64,000 nt of DNA. It comes from Symbiodinium kawagutii. Its lineage: Eukaryota; Sar; Dinophyceae; Suessiales; Symbiodiniaceae. Every line of letters begins with the position of its first letter. Position 1 is the first letter of the stretch. The position numbers and the translations under genes were made by a program. The notes below the pieces were generated by a model that saw only the letters and a program-made list of their open reading frames with translations, had not been told where the DNA came from and ran no database searches. Below, in pieces: positions 42,553 through 53,937 of this stretch. Where the stretch lies: contig VSDK01018725.1 of NCBI GenBank assembly GCA_009767595.1, positions 146,390 through 210,389 on the forward strand, read 5' to 3'.

Positions 42553-43894
42553 GTGCGTTGGCGGCCTCAAGTTGTAGCATTAAGCTGCCTGGGGGACCAC
42601 GTGAGTCATGGAGGTGTGTCTTCAGTGTGGGATAGCTGGGGTGTCTTCATCCTTGGGTTTCCCTGCGCCCCAGCAGTTGGAAGTTGGTTCAGATTCGCCA
42701 CTAGGGGCACTACCAGTAGACTACCTGCAAGGTGGTTCAACACTTAACTGTTGGCTATAGTCATATCTAGTAAGTCTACTGATAGTTCCCCTAGGGGACT
42801 AGGTTTTTAGGTGGGCCTTGTGTTGAAGCAGTTGAAGCACTTGTGACCGCAACTGGATCCCGACTGGGTTCTGCAACTGCAAAGGGGGGCTGGCTACACT
42901 GTCAAGGTTTAGCTGTGATGGGTAGCAGAATTAAGCGCCTTTGGCATGGGGGATCCCCATGCATACATCCCCATGAATATACCCATCATCCGCATAGATA
43001 CACACATGGATATCCCCTCAGAACGGTGGCAGTGATTTTTTTTATGTCCATCTTAGTATCTATCATGAATGCTTACTTTGCCATTTGGATTCATCAGTGA
43101 TGATTGCCGCTTCCTATTATTGATTCATGGTTGGCTATGGTATTTCCTGCAAACTGATTCCTGTTCACAGTCTCTTATTATGGTTGGTATATTGTATTCC
43201 CGTGCTAGTGTTGGTCATTCTTCACATCCCCTAGTATCGTCGGTCACTACGTCACTTTATCCCTTGACCATTTGATGTCACAACTAATTTCATATCACAT
43301 CCCCAATAAAAATGATTCAAGATGTGCACATCCCTGTATTCCCCTATTATTGTCGGTACCTTGCCTATGATTGTTCGTATATCCCCTAGCTTGTATCCAG
43401 GCCACCGGATTCAAGGCGCACAGGGACATCGTTCTTGAGCAGCATGGAGTGAGTAAGGCATGGTGGCGTTCAACCAAGGTTTTTAGTACTGGCTGGTGTT
43501 TTCAAGATGGTTTTATGCTTAACTAATTACAGGGAATAGTAAGCAAGAATAGGGTGTATGATGGTTGATGATGATGGTTATATACTGGCTGGTGGTTTCA
43601 AGACGGCTTGTTAACCAACAGTCGTAGGGGAATGTTAGGCAGCAATGGGAGATGAACTTATGCGATGATACTGTAGCTGGGACAATTGGGAGCGAACTAT
43701 GGGCAATGAAAAGCCATTGTGTCGTTCATGCAGTGAAGGGAGGATCGCCCCGACCAAGGCATGGAATAGTTCTAAACTGCCCAAGTGGATTGGTGTTTCA
43801 AGCATATTTCAATAATGGATCGGTATTGTGCTGTCCAATCCTACTCTTGAAAGTTCAGATATACAACTGCTTCTCAAGAGGAGTTTTCTTGCTC

Positions 43895-44095
43895 AAATGA
43901 CGTCTTTCAACAGGACATAGATTGAGGAAATCATGCTCCTTGCCCAGAGTTTGGATCATCTTGGAAGCTTCTGCAGAAGGAGATGGACCATCATACTTGG
44001 CCTAGATGACCAGCAATAGATATTGCAATTTCGCACGCTTTGGAGTGTAAATAGTACGAGCAGGATTCAATGACAGAAGTCACGAGATTCAACAA
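43895..44095 (-). pseudogene. coding-like remnant with one stop, unknown
   Basis: One minus frame reads SLNPARTIYTPKRAKLQYLL, then a TAG, then AKYDGPSPSAEASKMIQTLG and KEHDFLNLCPVERRHLSK, continuing KTPLEKQLYI to a stop near 43859. Composition is clearly protein-like on both sides of the TAG. A decayed gene or retroelement part; family not recognised. Confidence 0.45.
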
Positions 44096-44599
44096 TCATC
44101 TTTGCTAAAGAAATACTGTAATTCACCCAATGTATCGTTGCAATTACAACAATATCGTGAAACATAGTCACATAGTCAAAAGTAATCTACCCCAAATGAG
44201 GTCCGCAGACTCATCAGCTTCATTCGTAGTAATTGGATGGCAGTTCCTGAAAAGGGGTGGCTTGGCTTTACTTGTGATAAATCATTCATATGAGTAACCG
44301 ATAAAATTACTTAATGAATAGATTAGTATTCGGATGGACATCAGATTCTTGTGTTTGCATCAAAGCTGCATAACCGATAGGGGACCACCCATGAACCGAT
44401 ACTTTTGTATGCCATAATGATCTTGTTTCAGCTGCGGAAAAAAAAAACTAACGGAAGTTGACAGCATAATTTTCCAGATCATGTTTTAACTTTAAGTTAA
44501 GTGTTCTTGCCGATACCCCAACCGATACCAACCGATACCCAAATGTTTGCGTTTTTCCTCCTGGAAAACCACCTCTGCAGTTTGTAGATCTGACTTGAT

Positions 44600-44916
44600 A
44601 GTTTCGGGAAGCAAAGCCAGGCAAGGCCCACGCAAACAGAAACTCAAACAAAAGCTCAGAGGCAGCAGATGTGCTCACGAGGGATCAGCACCATTGGATC
44701 TATGAGTATATTGCCAAAAAAAAATGGAAGCAACTTGCACCGCTCGAGCAGCAGCGCTGGATAGAAGCAGCACAGCAGGAAGAGCAGCAAAGCACACCCG
44801 CCAGCAGTTCAACACAAAGACCGCCAGAAGCAGAAGGCAGCACGCAAGCACAGCCAAGCACGCCCTCCAGCAGTTCAACAACAAAACCGCAGAGACAGAA
44901 GACAGTAAGCAAGTAG
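44600..44916 (+). CDS. ORF with W/K-rich head and Gln/Ser/Pro tail, unknown product
   Basis: Open for about 105 codons from a TAG near 44597 to TAG at 44914-44916. First ATG-less part reads KAHANRNSNKSSEAADVLT, then DQHHWIYEYIAKKKWKQLAP and LEQQRWIEAAQQEEQQST, followed by a tail of SSS, TQ and PS. The head is amphipathic and could be a coiled coil. The opposite frame is open because of CTG/CAG triplets. Could be the last exon of a longer gene. Confidence 0.4.
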
Positions 44917-45179
44917 CGCAAGCTCCGACAGTTCTTCTTCCTCTTCCCTACATGACGCTGTGCTCCGCCGCCGCCTGCTGCCAAAAAACAGCAGCAAGTG
45001 CTTGCCAACCTGTAAGAGTCATGAACCTTACAGCCTATGGAATTTGCAAGATACAATTCCTGGCCCCGATCTATTTCATCTCAAACATTCTGTATGCAGA
45101 GCAAAAGCTGCAGAACCGATAGGGGACCACCCATGTGAAGCAATGACCATTGGTTGAATAAATAATTTTGTCCGCAACT

Positions 45180-45255
45180 CATATGGGTGTCTCTCAAAAT
45201 TGTGGACCCCCCAAATCATCCACTTTATGAACCGTTTCCAGTAAGAAACCATCCA
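45180..45255. mobile_element. F1 element, left part
   Basis: ATATGGGTGTCTCTCAAAATTG and CCCCCCAAATCATCCACT; the right end is decayed. Confidence 0.7.
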
Positions 45256-45293
45256 CAACTCCTCAGTTCCTGGCTAGGTCGAACCACCTTCAT

Positions 45294-45402
45294 ATGATGG
45301 TTTCTCAAAATAGGGGTCCCTAACAATGGTTGATTCATTACTATAAATGACTAGTAATGGATGATTTGGGGGTACCCCTATTTTGAGAAACACCCATATA
45401 TC
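45294..45402. mobile_element. F1 inverted-repeat element, full length
   Basis: TATGATGGTTTCTCAAAATAGG on the left and CCCCTATTTTGAGAAACACCC on the right. Confidence 0.9.
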
Positions 45403-45453
45403 ATCATGCCATGACTCATTGTTTCTAACCTGGGGACGGTGGCCCTAGCCACT

Positions 45454-45599
45454 CCGAGCCGCTCGGTGCACGGAACCGGAGCCTCGGACCCGAGGTCTTC
45501 CAGAATCTGCTGAGCTCGGACGAAGTCCTCCTGCGCCTCGTTGCTGCACGTCACTTGGTGACGCAGCGGTCGTCACAGCGGGACACCCAGCTGTTGTGA
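45454..45599 (+). CDS. exon, unknown product
   Basis: Acceptor GGCCCTAG. The frame HSEPLGARNRSLGPEVFQNL then LSSDEVLLRLVAARHLVTQR runs to TGA (45597-45599). GTGACG near 45559 may instead be a donor. Leucine-rich helical character. Two other frames close early. Confidence 0.5.
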
Positions 45600-46156
45600 A
45601 TGGTTGGGCCATGTTAGGTCACTGGGTTTAGCTTGATGAACCTAGCCTTGGCCCCCCCAAAACCAGCATTTTTGTGGGGTATAAGCCATATTTTGGATGG
45701 CAAAAACCAATCTTTTTTAGGGTTCTTGGGGTAGAGATACTTTCCAGCAGCCAATCAGGGGAAATGATTTTTTTGGGAACTGATCTGGAAGTCGAAATCA
45801 CCTCACCATGTCCACCAAGCAGACCACAATGATGGATTTTCGACTTCCAGTTGGATTGCCAGGGATTGATTCGTATCAAAAGACGTTTCGAACAGGATTT
45901 TCGAGATGTGGACCAATGGCCAAGCTTGCAACATGATTGCGGTTGAAAGAAGTAAAGTATTCTTTACATGAGCTTCATTTAATGCAGGCTCAATGGTCAG
46001 TTGCCATGGAAGAGTGGTTGTTGGCAACTGGATCTCACTTGCTGGTGGCAGTTGTTTGGGCTGGAACATCCATCGGTGTTAGGTGTGTTCCCATTAATCC
46101 CCCATCTACTTGTAGCACTAGACTGAGTTAGAAAGTGGCCACAATCATCCAAACCA

Positions 46157-46226
46157 GTGCATATCGCATATGCCTATGAATATGTAGTACTACAAAATGG
46201 AGTAGAATTCAAACGGGGATCAATAT
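46157..46226 (+). CDS. possible exon before F1 element
   Basis: The frame AYEYVVLQNGVEFKRGSIW ends on a codon directly at the GT of the F1 element. Joined to 46318 it continues in frame. Confidence 0.35.
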
Positions 46227-46332
46227 GGGTGTTTCTCAAAATAGGGGTACCCCCAAATCATCCATTAATAGTCACTTATAGTAGTAATAAACCAACCATT
46301 TGGGGGTCCCCTATTTTGAGAAACCACTATAT
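46227..46332 (+). mobile_element. F1 element positioned as an intron
   Basis: Left GGGTGTTTCTCAAAATAGGGG, right CCCCTATTTTGAGAAACCAC, close to the family consensus. GT at the left end and AG in TTTTGAG (near 46317) join two open segments in the same phase. Confidence 0.9.
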
Positions 46333-46446
46333 GCCTATGTAGCTATACCCATTGATCGCATGGAGCTCACATGTGGTTTGTCATGCAGATACTTCTTGTG
46401 CGAGGACCCACTGCATCAGCTTGGAAGCTGGACGAACATGCGTTAA
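46318..46446 (+). CDS. possible exon after F1 element
   Basis: From the AG of the F1 right end the frame reads KPLYAYVAIPIDRMELTCGL then SCRYFLCEDPLHQLGSWTNM to TAA, 42 codons. Its first codons are the terminal repeat itself. Confidence 0.35.
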   Translation, partial: EKPLYAYVAIPIDRMELTCGLSCRYFLCEDPLHQLGSWTNMR

Positions 46447-46477
46447 GCCTATGATGCACCACGGTAAGTTTGATCAT

Positions 46478-46540
46478 AGCGTGGGGTAGGGTAGGGTAGG
46501 ATAGGGTGGGGTAGGATAGGGTAGGGTAGGGCAGGGTAGG
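46478..46540 (+). repeat. (GGGTA)n G-rich pentamer array
   Basis: About twelve GGGTA/GGATA/GGGGTA units; runs of three or four G are spaced for a G-quadruplex. Confidence 0.9.
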
Positions 46541-46828
46541 AACCATCAATCGTTATTTACTAATCATTGCCCAACCCCTGAACCCTTATTAAGTATTAAG
46601 TATTTTTTAGATCCTCATTGATTTCAACTATGTGGGAGGCATCACTTATGGCTATAGATGGATCATTCTGTTGCGAATTCAAAGTCATTTTTGCTGATAG
46701 ATTAATCCTCATGACCACAATTATGGTGGAAATACTATGAATTATTGTAATTTTGATTTGTATGGTAATAGTATAGTTCATCCATGTTCATCCCACCTGA
46801 ACCTTCACTGAACCCCGTGCAGCTTAAG

Positions 46829-46872
46829 GATCGGTGGAGGAAGAGGAGTTGCTGGGTGAAGCGGTTTTGAAG
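46829..46872 (+). CDS. short exon, acidic
   Basis: Acceptor CAGCTTAAG, donor GTGGAC. After two bases: SVEEEELLGEAVLK. The frame stays open further (VDDDIEDGSRCAKL) to TAA at 46915, so the exon may be terminal. Confidence 0.4.
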
Positions 46873-47332
46873 GTGGACGATGATATCGAGGACGGCAGCC
46901 GCTGTGCAAAATTGTAACGAGGTGTCGATGGCTTATTGGTGGTTTATACGGTAGTGAATGGCTGATGAATGGTTGATGAATGCTTGGTGGGTGGTTAATA
47001 AATACATAGCGGTTGGGGTTATCAAAGGCTGATCGAAGGTGGATCCATGGCTGATCAATAGTCGATGATGGTTCGTTAGGTTCATCAAATCTGCGGTTGA
47101 TTAGTCGGCGATCATGGCTGATGCCAGGAAAAATCACCAAGAACTGCAGGCAAGTCTGAACAACTAGAATTTCGGTGAAAGACCCTGGAAAAAGCGAACG
47201 TTGCTGTGGTAAGGACTGAACTGCTTGCTGTGTGCCACCAGACTTTCATGCTTGGTGAATTGCCAGCTTCAATGATGCAATACCAGGTTGTGAAGTTTGG
47301 TATCTAACTTGTGCTAACTTGTTTGGGGGTAG

Positions 47333-47651
47333 ATGTCTCCATGTGTCAACAGTTCAACTTACAACCAGATAGTCTACCGTCAGCTTCGGGCAGTAGTCCA
47401 CAAGACTTCGGTCAACAGATGAGACCTCCAAGAAGTACAAGGATTCGTGAGGTTCAAGCCATCATTGGCGGGGTAGCTTTCCACAGATACGGTGGCTTCT
47501 CAAAATAGGGGTACCCCCAAATCATCCTTTAGCAGTCACTTTCAGTAATAAACCAACCAGTTTTTGGGTCCTCCATTTTAAGAAACCACCATACTTCTGG
47601 GCTTCCAAACCGCACGTTTCTGCCCATTCTCCAAAACCTTTTTCCAGCAAG
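47333..47651 (+). CDS. gene E: two exons separated by an F1 element
   Basis: Exon 1 (47333-47491): acceptor GTTTGGGGGTAG, then VSMCQQFNLQPDSLPSASG, SSPQDFGQQMRPPRSTRI and REVQAIIGGVAFHRY, leaving one G before the GT of the F1 element. Exon 2 (47583-47651): starts after the AG of CCATTTTAAG, making a glutamate codon, then TTILLGFQTARFCPFSKTFF, ending at GTCTGA. The F1 element is then a 91-base phase-1 intron. The minus strand beyond the element is also open (LLEKGFGEWAETCGLEAQK), so this needs transcript support. Product unknown. Confidence 0.45.
47488..47594 (+). mobile_element. F1 element positioned as an intron of gene E
   Basis: GATAC then GGTGGCTTCTCAAAATAGGGG at the left; TTTTAAGAAACCACCATAC at the right. 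The flanking ATAC may be a target duplication. Confidence 0.9.
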
Positions 47652-47868
47652 GTCTGACTCCAAAACGAAGGTGTCCTTGATAGAGATTCCTGTACCTCCC
47701 ATCCAAACATCTTCCCCAGAAACAAAACGAACGGGTTGGGGTACCCTCTGTTGGGACCCAAATGTCTGGCATCATTTGGACTATCCTTCTACGTCTCTAC
47801 GGAACCTTCACTGATGGCTTGGTGGAAAGAAGGTACTGGCACCATTGCAGCAGGGATAATTTGCATAA

Positions 47869-47968
47869 GTTGTTGGTGGTTTGGTTGGCCCTTTCCCCCT
47901 ATGACTTGAAGCTGGGTGGTTGGTTGATGAAATGATATTTTTCAGAGGGGTGGTTCAACCACCAACCA
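47869..47968 (+). mobile_element. F2 element at the 5' border of an exon
   Basis: TTGTTGGTGGTTTGGTTGG at the left, GGGTGGTTGGTTGATGAAATG inside, GATATTTTTCAG then AGGGGTGGTTCAACCACCAACC at the right. TATTTTTCAG is a strong acceptor. Confidence 0.85.
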
Positions 47969-48133
47969 GAGAGCACGGTCAAAAGCGTTTGCCACGGCTG
48001 TTGTTCAAAGTATTTGAAGTAGTCGAGATGCCTTGTCAACATAATAAAGGCGATAGTATTGTTGTTTGGCACCAGGCCCACTGGCTGACCCTGTATTTTT
48101 TGGAGGGCGTTTTCACGAATGGTCATTTGGTTG
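47946..48133 (+). CDS. exon between two F2 elements
   Basis: Starts after TATTTTTCAG inside one F2 element and ends at the GT of GGTTG|GTGGTTT in the next. One base then 62 codons without stop: GVVQPPTREHGQKRLPRLL, FKVFEVVEMPCQHNKGDSIV, VWHQAHWLTLYFLEG. The terminal repeat of the first element is translated as VVQPPT. Downstream in the same strand as gene E. Product unknown. Confidence 0.45.
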
Positions 48134-48210
48134 GTGGTTTCAAGCATTTCTATTTTCCCTAGTGATTATTAGCAATGTTTAAAAGATATGGGTTGAAACC
48201 ACCACCCAAG
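48126..48210 (+). mobile_element. F2 element at the 3' border of an exon
   Basis: TTTGGTTGGTGGTTTCAAGC at the left, TTTAAAAGATATGGGTTGAAACCACC at the right. Confidence 0.8.
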
Positions 48211-48219
48211 AATCCTATA

Positions 48220-50420
48220 TTTATTGGCAACCCTCGGGGTTTGTCCCTATGACTTGTGGTTAGTCTTGCCAACATAACCAGAATTGACAGCTTTTGATTT
48301 TTATTTCACCACTGCTAACCATACACTAAGTATTGTTACTCATTAGCAATCACTATCAACTGTGATTATCGTCCTGAGTCACTATGAACCAATTGCGAAT
48401 ATGATTTGCCACTCTTCAGCGAATACTCAGAATATTCAGCATGATCAGTCATTCTTAATTGCTTTTAATTTAGTCCTCTTCGTGGTCACTAATGATCAAT
48501 TATTTTTGCTTTTTTTTGTTGGTTGTTATTTGCTATAGTTAGTCGCTAAAAAGAAGTCCCAGTCGTCTCACCTCGAAAGATTTACATTTTTTTACAATCA
48601 GATTTTCATGAACTGACCGATTATCCCTTGGCGGGCGAGTCGATGGCATGTTCTCGTGGATGTTCAGGTTATGGTGGGGAAACTAAAAGCCATCCACACC
48701 CCCCTCCCCCCTCTCTTCAGGCGAGGGGAATTCACTAATAAAACATTGATGGGCCATCATCAACCAGAATCATAATCTGATTGTTGCAATATACTTAACT
48801 ATAGGGGATAGTGAATAACAATATCCAACAGTACAATTGTGATATTTTGGCCATGCAGCATCATATACGGTTGATTAAGTAACCATATACTTCCGTGATT
48901 AAGCATATGATCTAATTAGTATTTGGTGATATGGATTTAGTTGACTTCAAACATATGCTTCATGAAAATCATGCCCCGGATGTGCTACGCTGTGAATTCC
49001 AGGACACCGTGGGGGTGGAGGGTGAGATCACAGTACCCCTGGTGCGTGGCAGTCACTTGACAGCGATTTTCGAAAAGCCAAGACATCACTCAAGACATGC
49101 CTTAAGACAAATCTAGCCAATATTCGTAAACAAAGACTTGAAGAAATCTGATCAAATCCGATTGTTTGTTCAATCAAACATGGATTGTTTCAAGAAAATC
49201 GGGATCGTTTCAAGAAAATCCCAACAACAAGTACCTAGTTTGGTCATTTATAGCATGGCCATGGTACGAGGGCCCTTGACCCACTGCCATGCAGCTGAAT
49301 CATCTGACGCGGCCATGACAGTGGACCTGGCGCAAACATCATTGTAGAAAATTCATTCAAAGTCCCACTATGTCTTCCCAAAACAAGAATATATCACCTG
49401 GTTGGTTGGTGGGACAATCTACGGGAAATCGCTGTTTTTGCCAGAAATTATATGGTTCAGTCTGTACATTGTCCATCCACCATTTTTGGGAATACAGAAA
49501 TCAGAACTTATAGAAACGCAATACAGTAACTGGTTTGTGGTTTAGAACCCGTCTTAAACATATGCGTAAATCGACCAAGTTTTCCTAATATTTGTGGCTA
49601 TTTGCCAAGATAGGGCAACCAATAACCCACCAAAAAACGATGATTTTACCGGGACACCATTGGTTTTGGGGGTGCGATTATTTTGGCACATACCCGTATG
49701 TGGGTAGCCGTTCTGATGCTAAGCCCATTGATTGTAAGCCCAGTGAGGTAAACCGCTGAACGGGAGATATATTATGAAGATATGATCATCTCCTCGGTCT
49801 CTACATTGGATGTGACTCGATTTATTGAGCCTATAGTGAGGCCCTAGCATGCCCTGGTGTTTGACTTGCATATAATCAAACAGAATCAAAATGGCACCAA
49901 ACTGATTCACAGAAGAAGTTGGGGTTCAATAGCTGTTGCAAAAACAGTTGATTCTGCATAACCAGGCAAATGAGATGTTGCTCAACTATTTCATTTGACT
50001 AGGGCAATCAGCCATATGATCCAGCTTCACCTGTCCAGCCGAAGCAATTCAAGAGTATGGCTAAACCAACGGGCCGAAGGTACCACAAAGCTCTGATATT
50101 CAGTGCTGGAGGTTAATCATACTCCATTAGTGGTCAATCACGCTTAGTAATGGTAAATCATGAGTTCTCATGGCAGTACCTAATCATAGGTGTTGATAAC
50201 AAAAATCACCAATAACAAATCATTACATATTGACAAGGTGTGGTAGTTGCCGATTTGTCTCAGCATGAAATTCAGGAGGGAAACCAGAAAAATGGAAGTG
50301 TTATCACTGGTGGACAAACTAATTTGTTCACAGTAGTTAGTTTGCATTTGCATTCTCTCGCCTTGAAATAAGATGCGAGAAGAGCACGAGAACCTTCTAG
50401 AGAGTCATCACCTGCTATGG
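48220..50420. other. no gene recognised, F3 fragment at 49224-49293
   Basis: Unique and low-complexity DNA. ATGGCCATGG...CCCTTGACCCACTGCCATGC at 49250-49293 is a worn F3 end. An F2-like GGTTGGTTGGTGGGACA lies at 49396. Short open frames only. Confidence 0.5.
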
Positions 50421-50829
50421 CTTCTATTCCACAGGGTTGCCCCAGTTGTTTGACCTAGCGGTCGCTGTGGGTTGGTTTGCAAACTCAATATCTCGAGAAA
50501 TCCTCCGAGCCCTGGGTTTTTCCTTCGTTGTACACTATCTCCACCACATTAGCAACTGTAAAAACCGAGAATCATCGGATTTCAAAAATCCTGGCTATTT
50601 GTACTTCTCAGCAGGTTCTCTCATGAGTAACACTCCAGCGGCATCGCTTGCTTCAGCCCTGATTGGTTTCCTATCAGATTGAATCCTGGCTATTTTTTGG
50701 GCTGTTCATTAGGAAAACCAATGAAAATCATTGGATTTCAAAATTCCTGGCTATTTTTTGGGCTCTTCATTAGGAAAGCAATGCTATTTTTCCTAAAGCT
50801 CCTGGAACATTCTCCTCAGCCATGCTGGT

Positions 50830-50880
50830 CGCCACAACTTCAGCGCACCCAGGCCGGTTGTGCGGTCGGGTCCTCAGAAG
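50830..50880 (+). CDS. possible short exon
   Basis: GC-rich island following CCACAACTTCAG, frame HPGRLCGRVLRS or RTQAGCAVGSSEV. Too short to settle. Confidence 0.2.
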
Positions 50881-51302
50881 TGTCCTTGAAGCCTTGGTTT
50901 AATTGGTTGGTTGAAAATGGTTCGTATCAATAAATGGGTGGTCAATCATGGAGTTATATTCAATACCAACGGTTTGTGCTGAAGAATGGTTCATAACTTT
51001 GTCATTATTGTAATTTTGAATGGTTCGGGGTATGTGAAGGTTCCACTATTTCAATGATATGATGACATGTGCAGTAGATCTTTATGACATGAACATAGCA
51101 ACCCTTGCTTTCTTGGTTGTTTGGTTGGTTCAAAAGAATTAGTAGTTTTTGCTGCATCAAGACAAAGGTTTCCAAGGTCGATGTTCCCCTCAACCAACCC
51201 ATCATCAACCAGCTAACCAACAGAAAATCCATGATTCATCATGATCCATGTTTTATCATGATCCATTGTTTATGATGATCCGTTTTATGATGATCCATTA
51301 TT

Positions 51303-51427
51303 TGGCTGTGGGTCAAAACCCTTAGTCCCCCTGGTTCCCTATGATTAACCATTGGTTTCCCTATAGTTTGTTGGGTATTAACCACCATGAAATTGGTTGG
51401 TTAACTGCTTGACCCATAGCCGCATAT
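51303..51427. mobile_element. F3 inverted-repeat element, reverse orientation
   Basis: TGGCTGTGGGTCAAAACCC at the left; TGCTTGACCCATAGCCGCATAT at the right. A second right-end fragment (GCTTGACCCATAGACAT) lies at 51501-51518. Confidence 0.85.
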
Positions 51428-51544
51428 AGCTGGTATCTCCCCTACTATTGTTACTTATCATACCCTATTATTAACCATTAACCATTGGTTGGTTGGTTAG
51501 CTGCTTGACCCATAGACATTTATGATGGTTTACACATCGAAAAT

Positions 51545-51711
51545 CTGCTCGTTGCGAAGAGATCGGTGGTGCCCCAGGCTACGTGACCTTCGACATCCAG
51601 CTGCACTGCGAGGGTGGCACTCGAGCGCCCAAGAAGACGTCCAGAGCAGGGCTGGGGGAGCCTAGTGGGTGCTGCTGGCGCAGCGGTGCGCCACATGATG
51701 GGAGCCATGAA
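51545..51711 (+). CDS. exon, unknown product
   Basis: The frame ARCEEIGGAPGYVTFDIQLH then CEGGTRAPKKTSRAGLGEPS is open and ends at a GTGTAC donor after AAG. GC-rich. Two other forward frames are open in part. Confidence 0.4.
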
Positions 51712-51779
51712 GGTGTACAGAATGGTTGATGATGGCTGATCATGGTTGACAAGGGTTAGATCAACCATTTGTAATGGTT

Positions 51780-53400
51780 GATAATGGTTAAGCAGCCTTT
51801 AATTAGGATAAATTAATCAGGGCGTTGATGATAGCAACATTGATGATCAACCATTAGCCTACAATGGTTGATAATGCTTTCACAATGGTTAACATTTATT
51901 AAAATGTTTGACATGTGAGCTGGATCTCAGTGAAACTTCTGAATGCATGCAGCCAATGCCACAAGCATCAAATGGTTCGCATCAACCAAGTATCACATTG
52001 GCCTGGTTAACAATGGCTGATGATGGCTGATCATGTGAAGGCTTAATAGTGATTTACATGGCCTAGGATGGTTGATGATATTGGTTTTATTATGGTTGAT
52101 AATGGTAAAGTGTGGTGTTGATAAATGAATATGTTCGACACACCAGTGGTTCATAGTTCATAGTGGTGTCCTGAATGGGTGATAGCAACCAATAAAAATG
52201 GGGGACATACATGCATGTACCATTTTCATGATCAATTCCTGTGTGGTGAACTAGATATTTGGCGAATTGGGTGATTCGTTTGAGTTGATGCTGACCGTAA
52301 TGTGTTGATTAGCGATATACTTGCTGAACATGTACCATCAAAATTGCAGCATTCCAGACTCCAGACCGATTTTTCGGTGCTCAGGGATACCAGATACTAT
52401 TTACATCCTTCACTGAATGAATAAGCGCATGCGTAGTATGTGCTGTTGTTGAGGTTGATCTAGGAGTGTGGACAAGCAAGCGAGGCTTCAGTGCAAAGCA
52501 GTAGGCATAGTTTCTGATAGACAAGGAAATTTGCTGTGTGACTTGTAGAAAATAAAAAGTACTTTATGTTTCTGCTTAAGTTCATGGTTCTCTTGAAGTC
52601 CGTAATTATGACGACGATCATGTGCCCAGGAATGCATGTGAACGGAAGCTTGATCAAGAGTGAGGCTGCATGAGTCCCACATCATGAATTGTTCTTCCTC
52701 ACAACCATCGTTTTCATCATGATTAACCACTATGAGGAAGAAGAATCACCATGTTGTTATGGAATAGCCATGGACTCTGAGTAGTTAATCCTTAATGAAT
52801 ATTCTACCTCATACGTTACTTCATGATTAAGCATGAATAATCACCATGATTGTCATCCCCAGCTGACTCCCACGACTCTTCCACTTGGCCGCCGAGGCAA
52901 GGCGTCAGCATGGCGGTCTATGGGAGGCGCGGCTGCGCAGGTCGTTGGGCGTGGAGGATGCATAAGACTAGCATGTCAAATTATTTTATATGATATTAGA
53001 TTGGATTGGATTGGATTGGATGTTTCTGTATGGGGATGTTCTTGTATGTATACACAACCTGTGCACATAGTGCTAGACATAATTGCCAAGGCACTCATTC
53101 GCAAAAGGTGCAACGCTCCTTCAGCAGTCCTTCCCAAGAGCTGTAAACAATCCAGAGTCTTGCCACTTTCAATAATGTCTCTTCAAATCTTGGTCCTTTT
53201 CCAAAGACTAAAGTATCGTGGTTCTTAAGTTCTTTTTCGTTGTATTATCAAAATCTGGATAGTGTTCAATTCTAGCGCCCGGTGAAACTCATGTCAGAGG
53301 TTCCACGCTGGCATTGGTTGACTGTTGTTTCCCCAAAAAATGCGTGCCTACTTGGTCAGTTGAATCATTTCCGGGATCAACAACATGGCCCGCCAGTTCA
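51780..53400. other. no gene recognised
   Basis: GGTTGATGATGG-type low-complexity sequence and an (ATTGG)n run at 52998-53020; no supported exon. Confidence 0.5.
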
Positions 53401-53497
53401 TCACTCTTAGTGTTGGTGAATGGTGGTTATGAGCCAAGCTTCATGATGCACAAGGATGCCATCCCCAGCCCACCACCCTAGCACCACCTCAGCCCTG

Positions 53498-53532
53498 GCC
53501 ATCCCTAGGCCATCCCTAGGCCATCCCTAGGC
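53498..53532 (+). repeat. 11-bp repeat CCATCCCTAGG x3
   Basis: Three perfect copies inside a pyrimidine tract that precedes the exon at 53563. Confidence 0.9.
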
Positions 53533-53562
53533 CCCCGCACCACCCCAGCCCCCACCCCACAG

Positions 53563-53653
53563 TGCAAGGCCAAAGGGTCAGCCTGTGGCGCTGCGACGTT
53601 CGGCGCTGGATCAAGAGGCGGAGGAGGTGGTCCAGGACGCTGGTCGTCGTTTC
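53563..53653 (+). CDS. exon, unknown product
   Basis: Very strong acceptor (AGCCCCCACCCCACAG) and GTGAGG donor. After one base: ARPKGQPVALRRSALDQEAE then EVVQDAGRRF. Helical and charged. The other forward and the minus frames are low complexity. Confidence 0.55.
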
Positions 53654-53715
53654 GTGAGGTCGGCAGCTTGAGATAGTTGATTTGAGGCGACAAATTCATT
53701 GGAATTTGGATGACT

Positions 53716-53781
53716 TCAGTGGATTCTAGCTTGATTTCAGTGGATTCTAGCTTGATTTCAGTGGATTCTAGCTTGATTTCA
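53716..53781 (+). repeat. 21-bp tandem repeat TGGATTCTAGCTTGATTTCAG x3
   Basis: Three perfect copies directly downstream of the exon at 53563. Confidence 0.95.
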
Positions 53782-53937
53782 GGTGATTTGAGCTTTGTAA
53801 GTATGAACATTTTCGCTGGATTTGGCAACCTAACTGAATTTCAGTAAGCTGGATTCGATTGGTTGGCTCCAGGACTTCTCTTGGCAGTCCCTGCCCACCG
53901 CGGCCCCTTGGTGATGGCACGTTGGGAAAGCAGGTGA

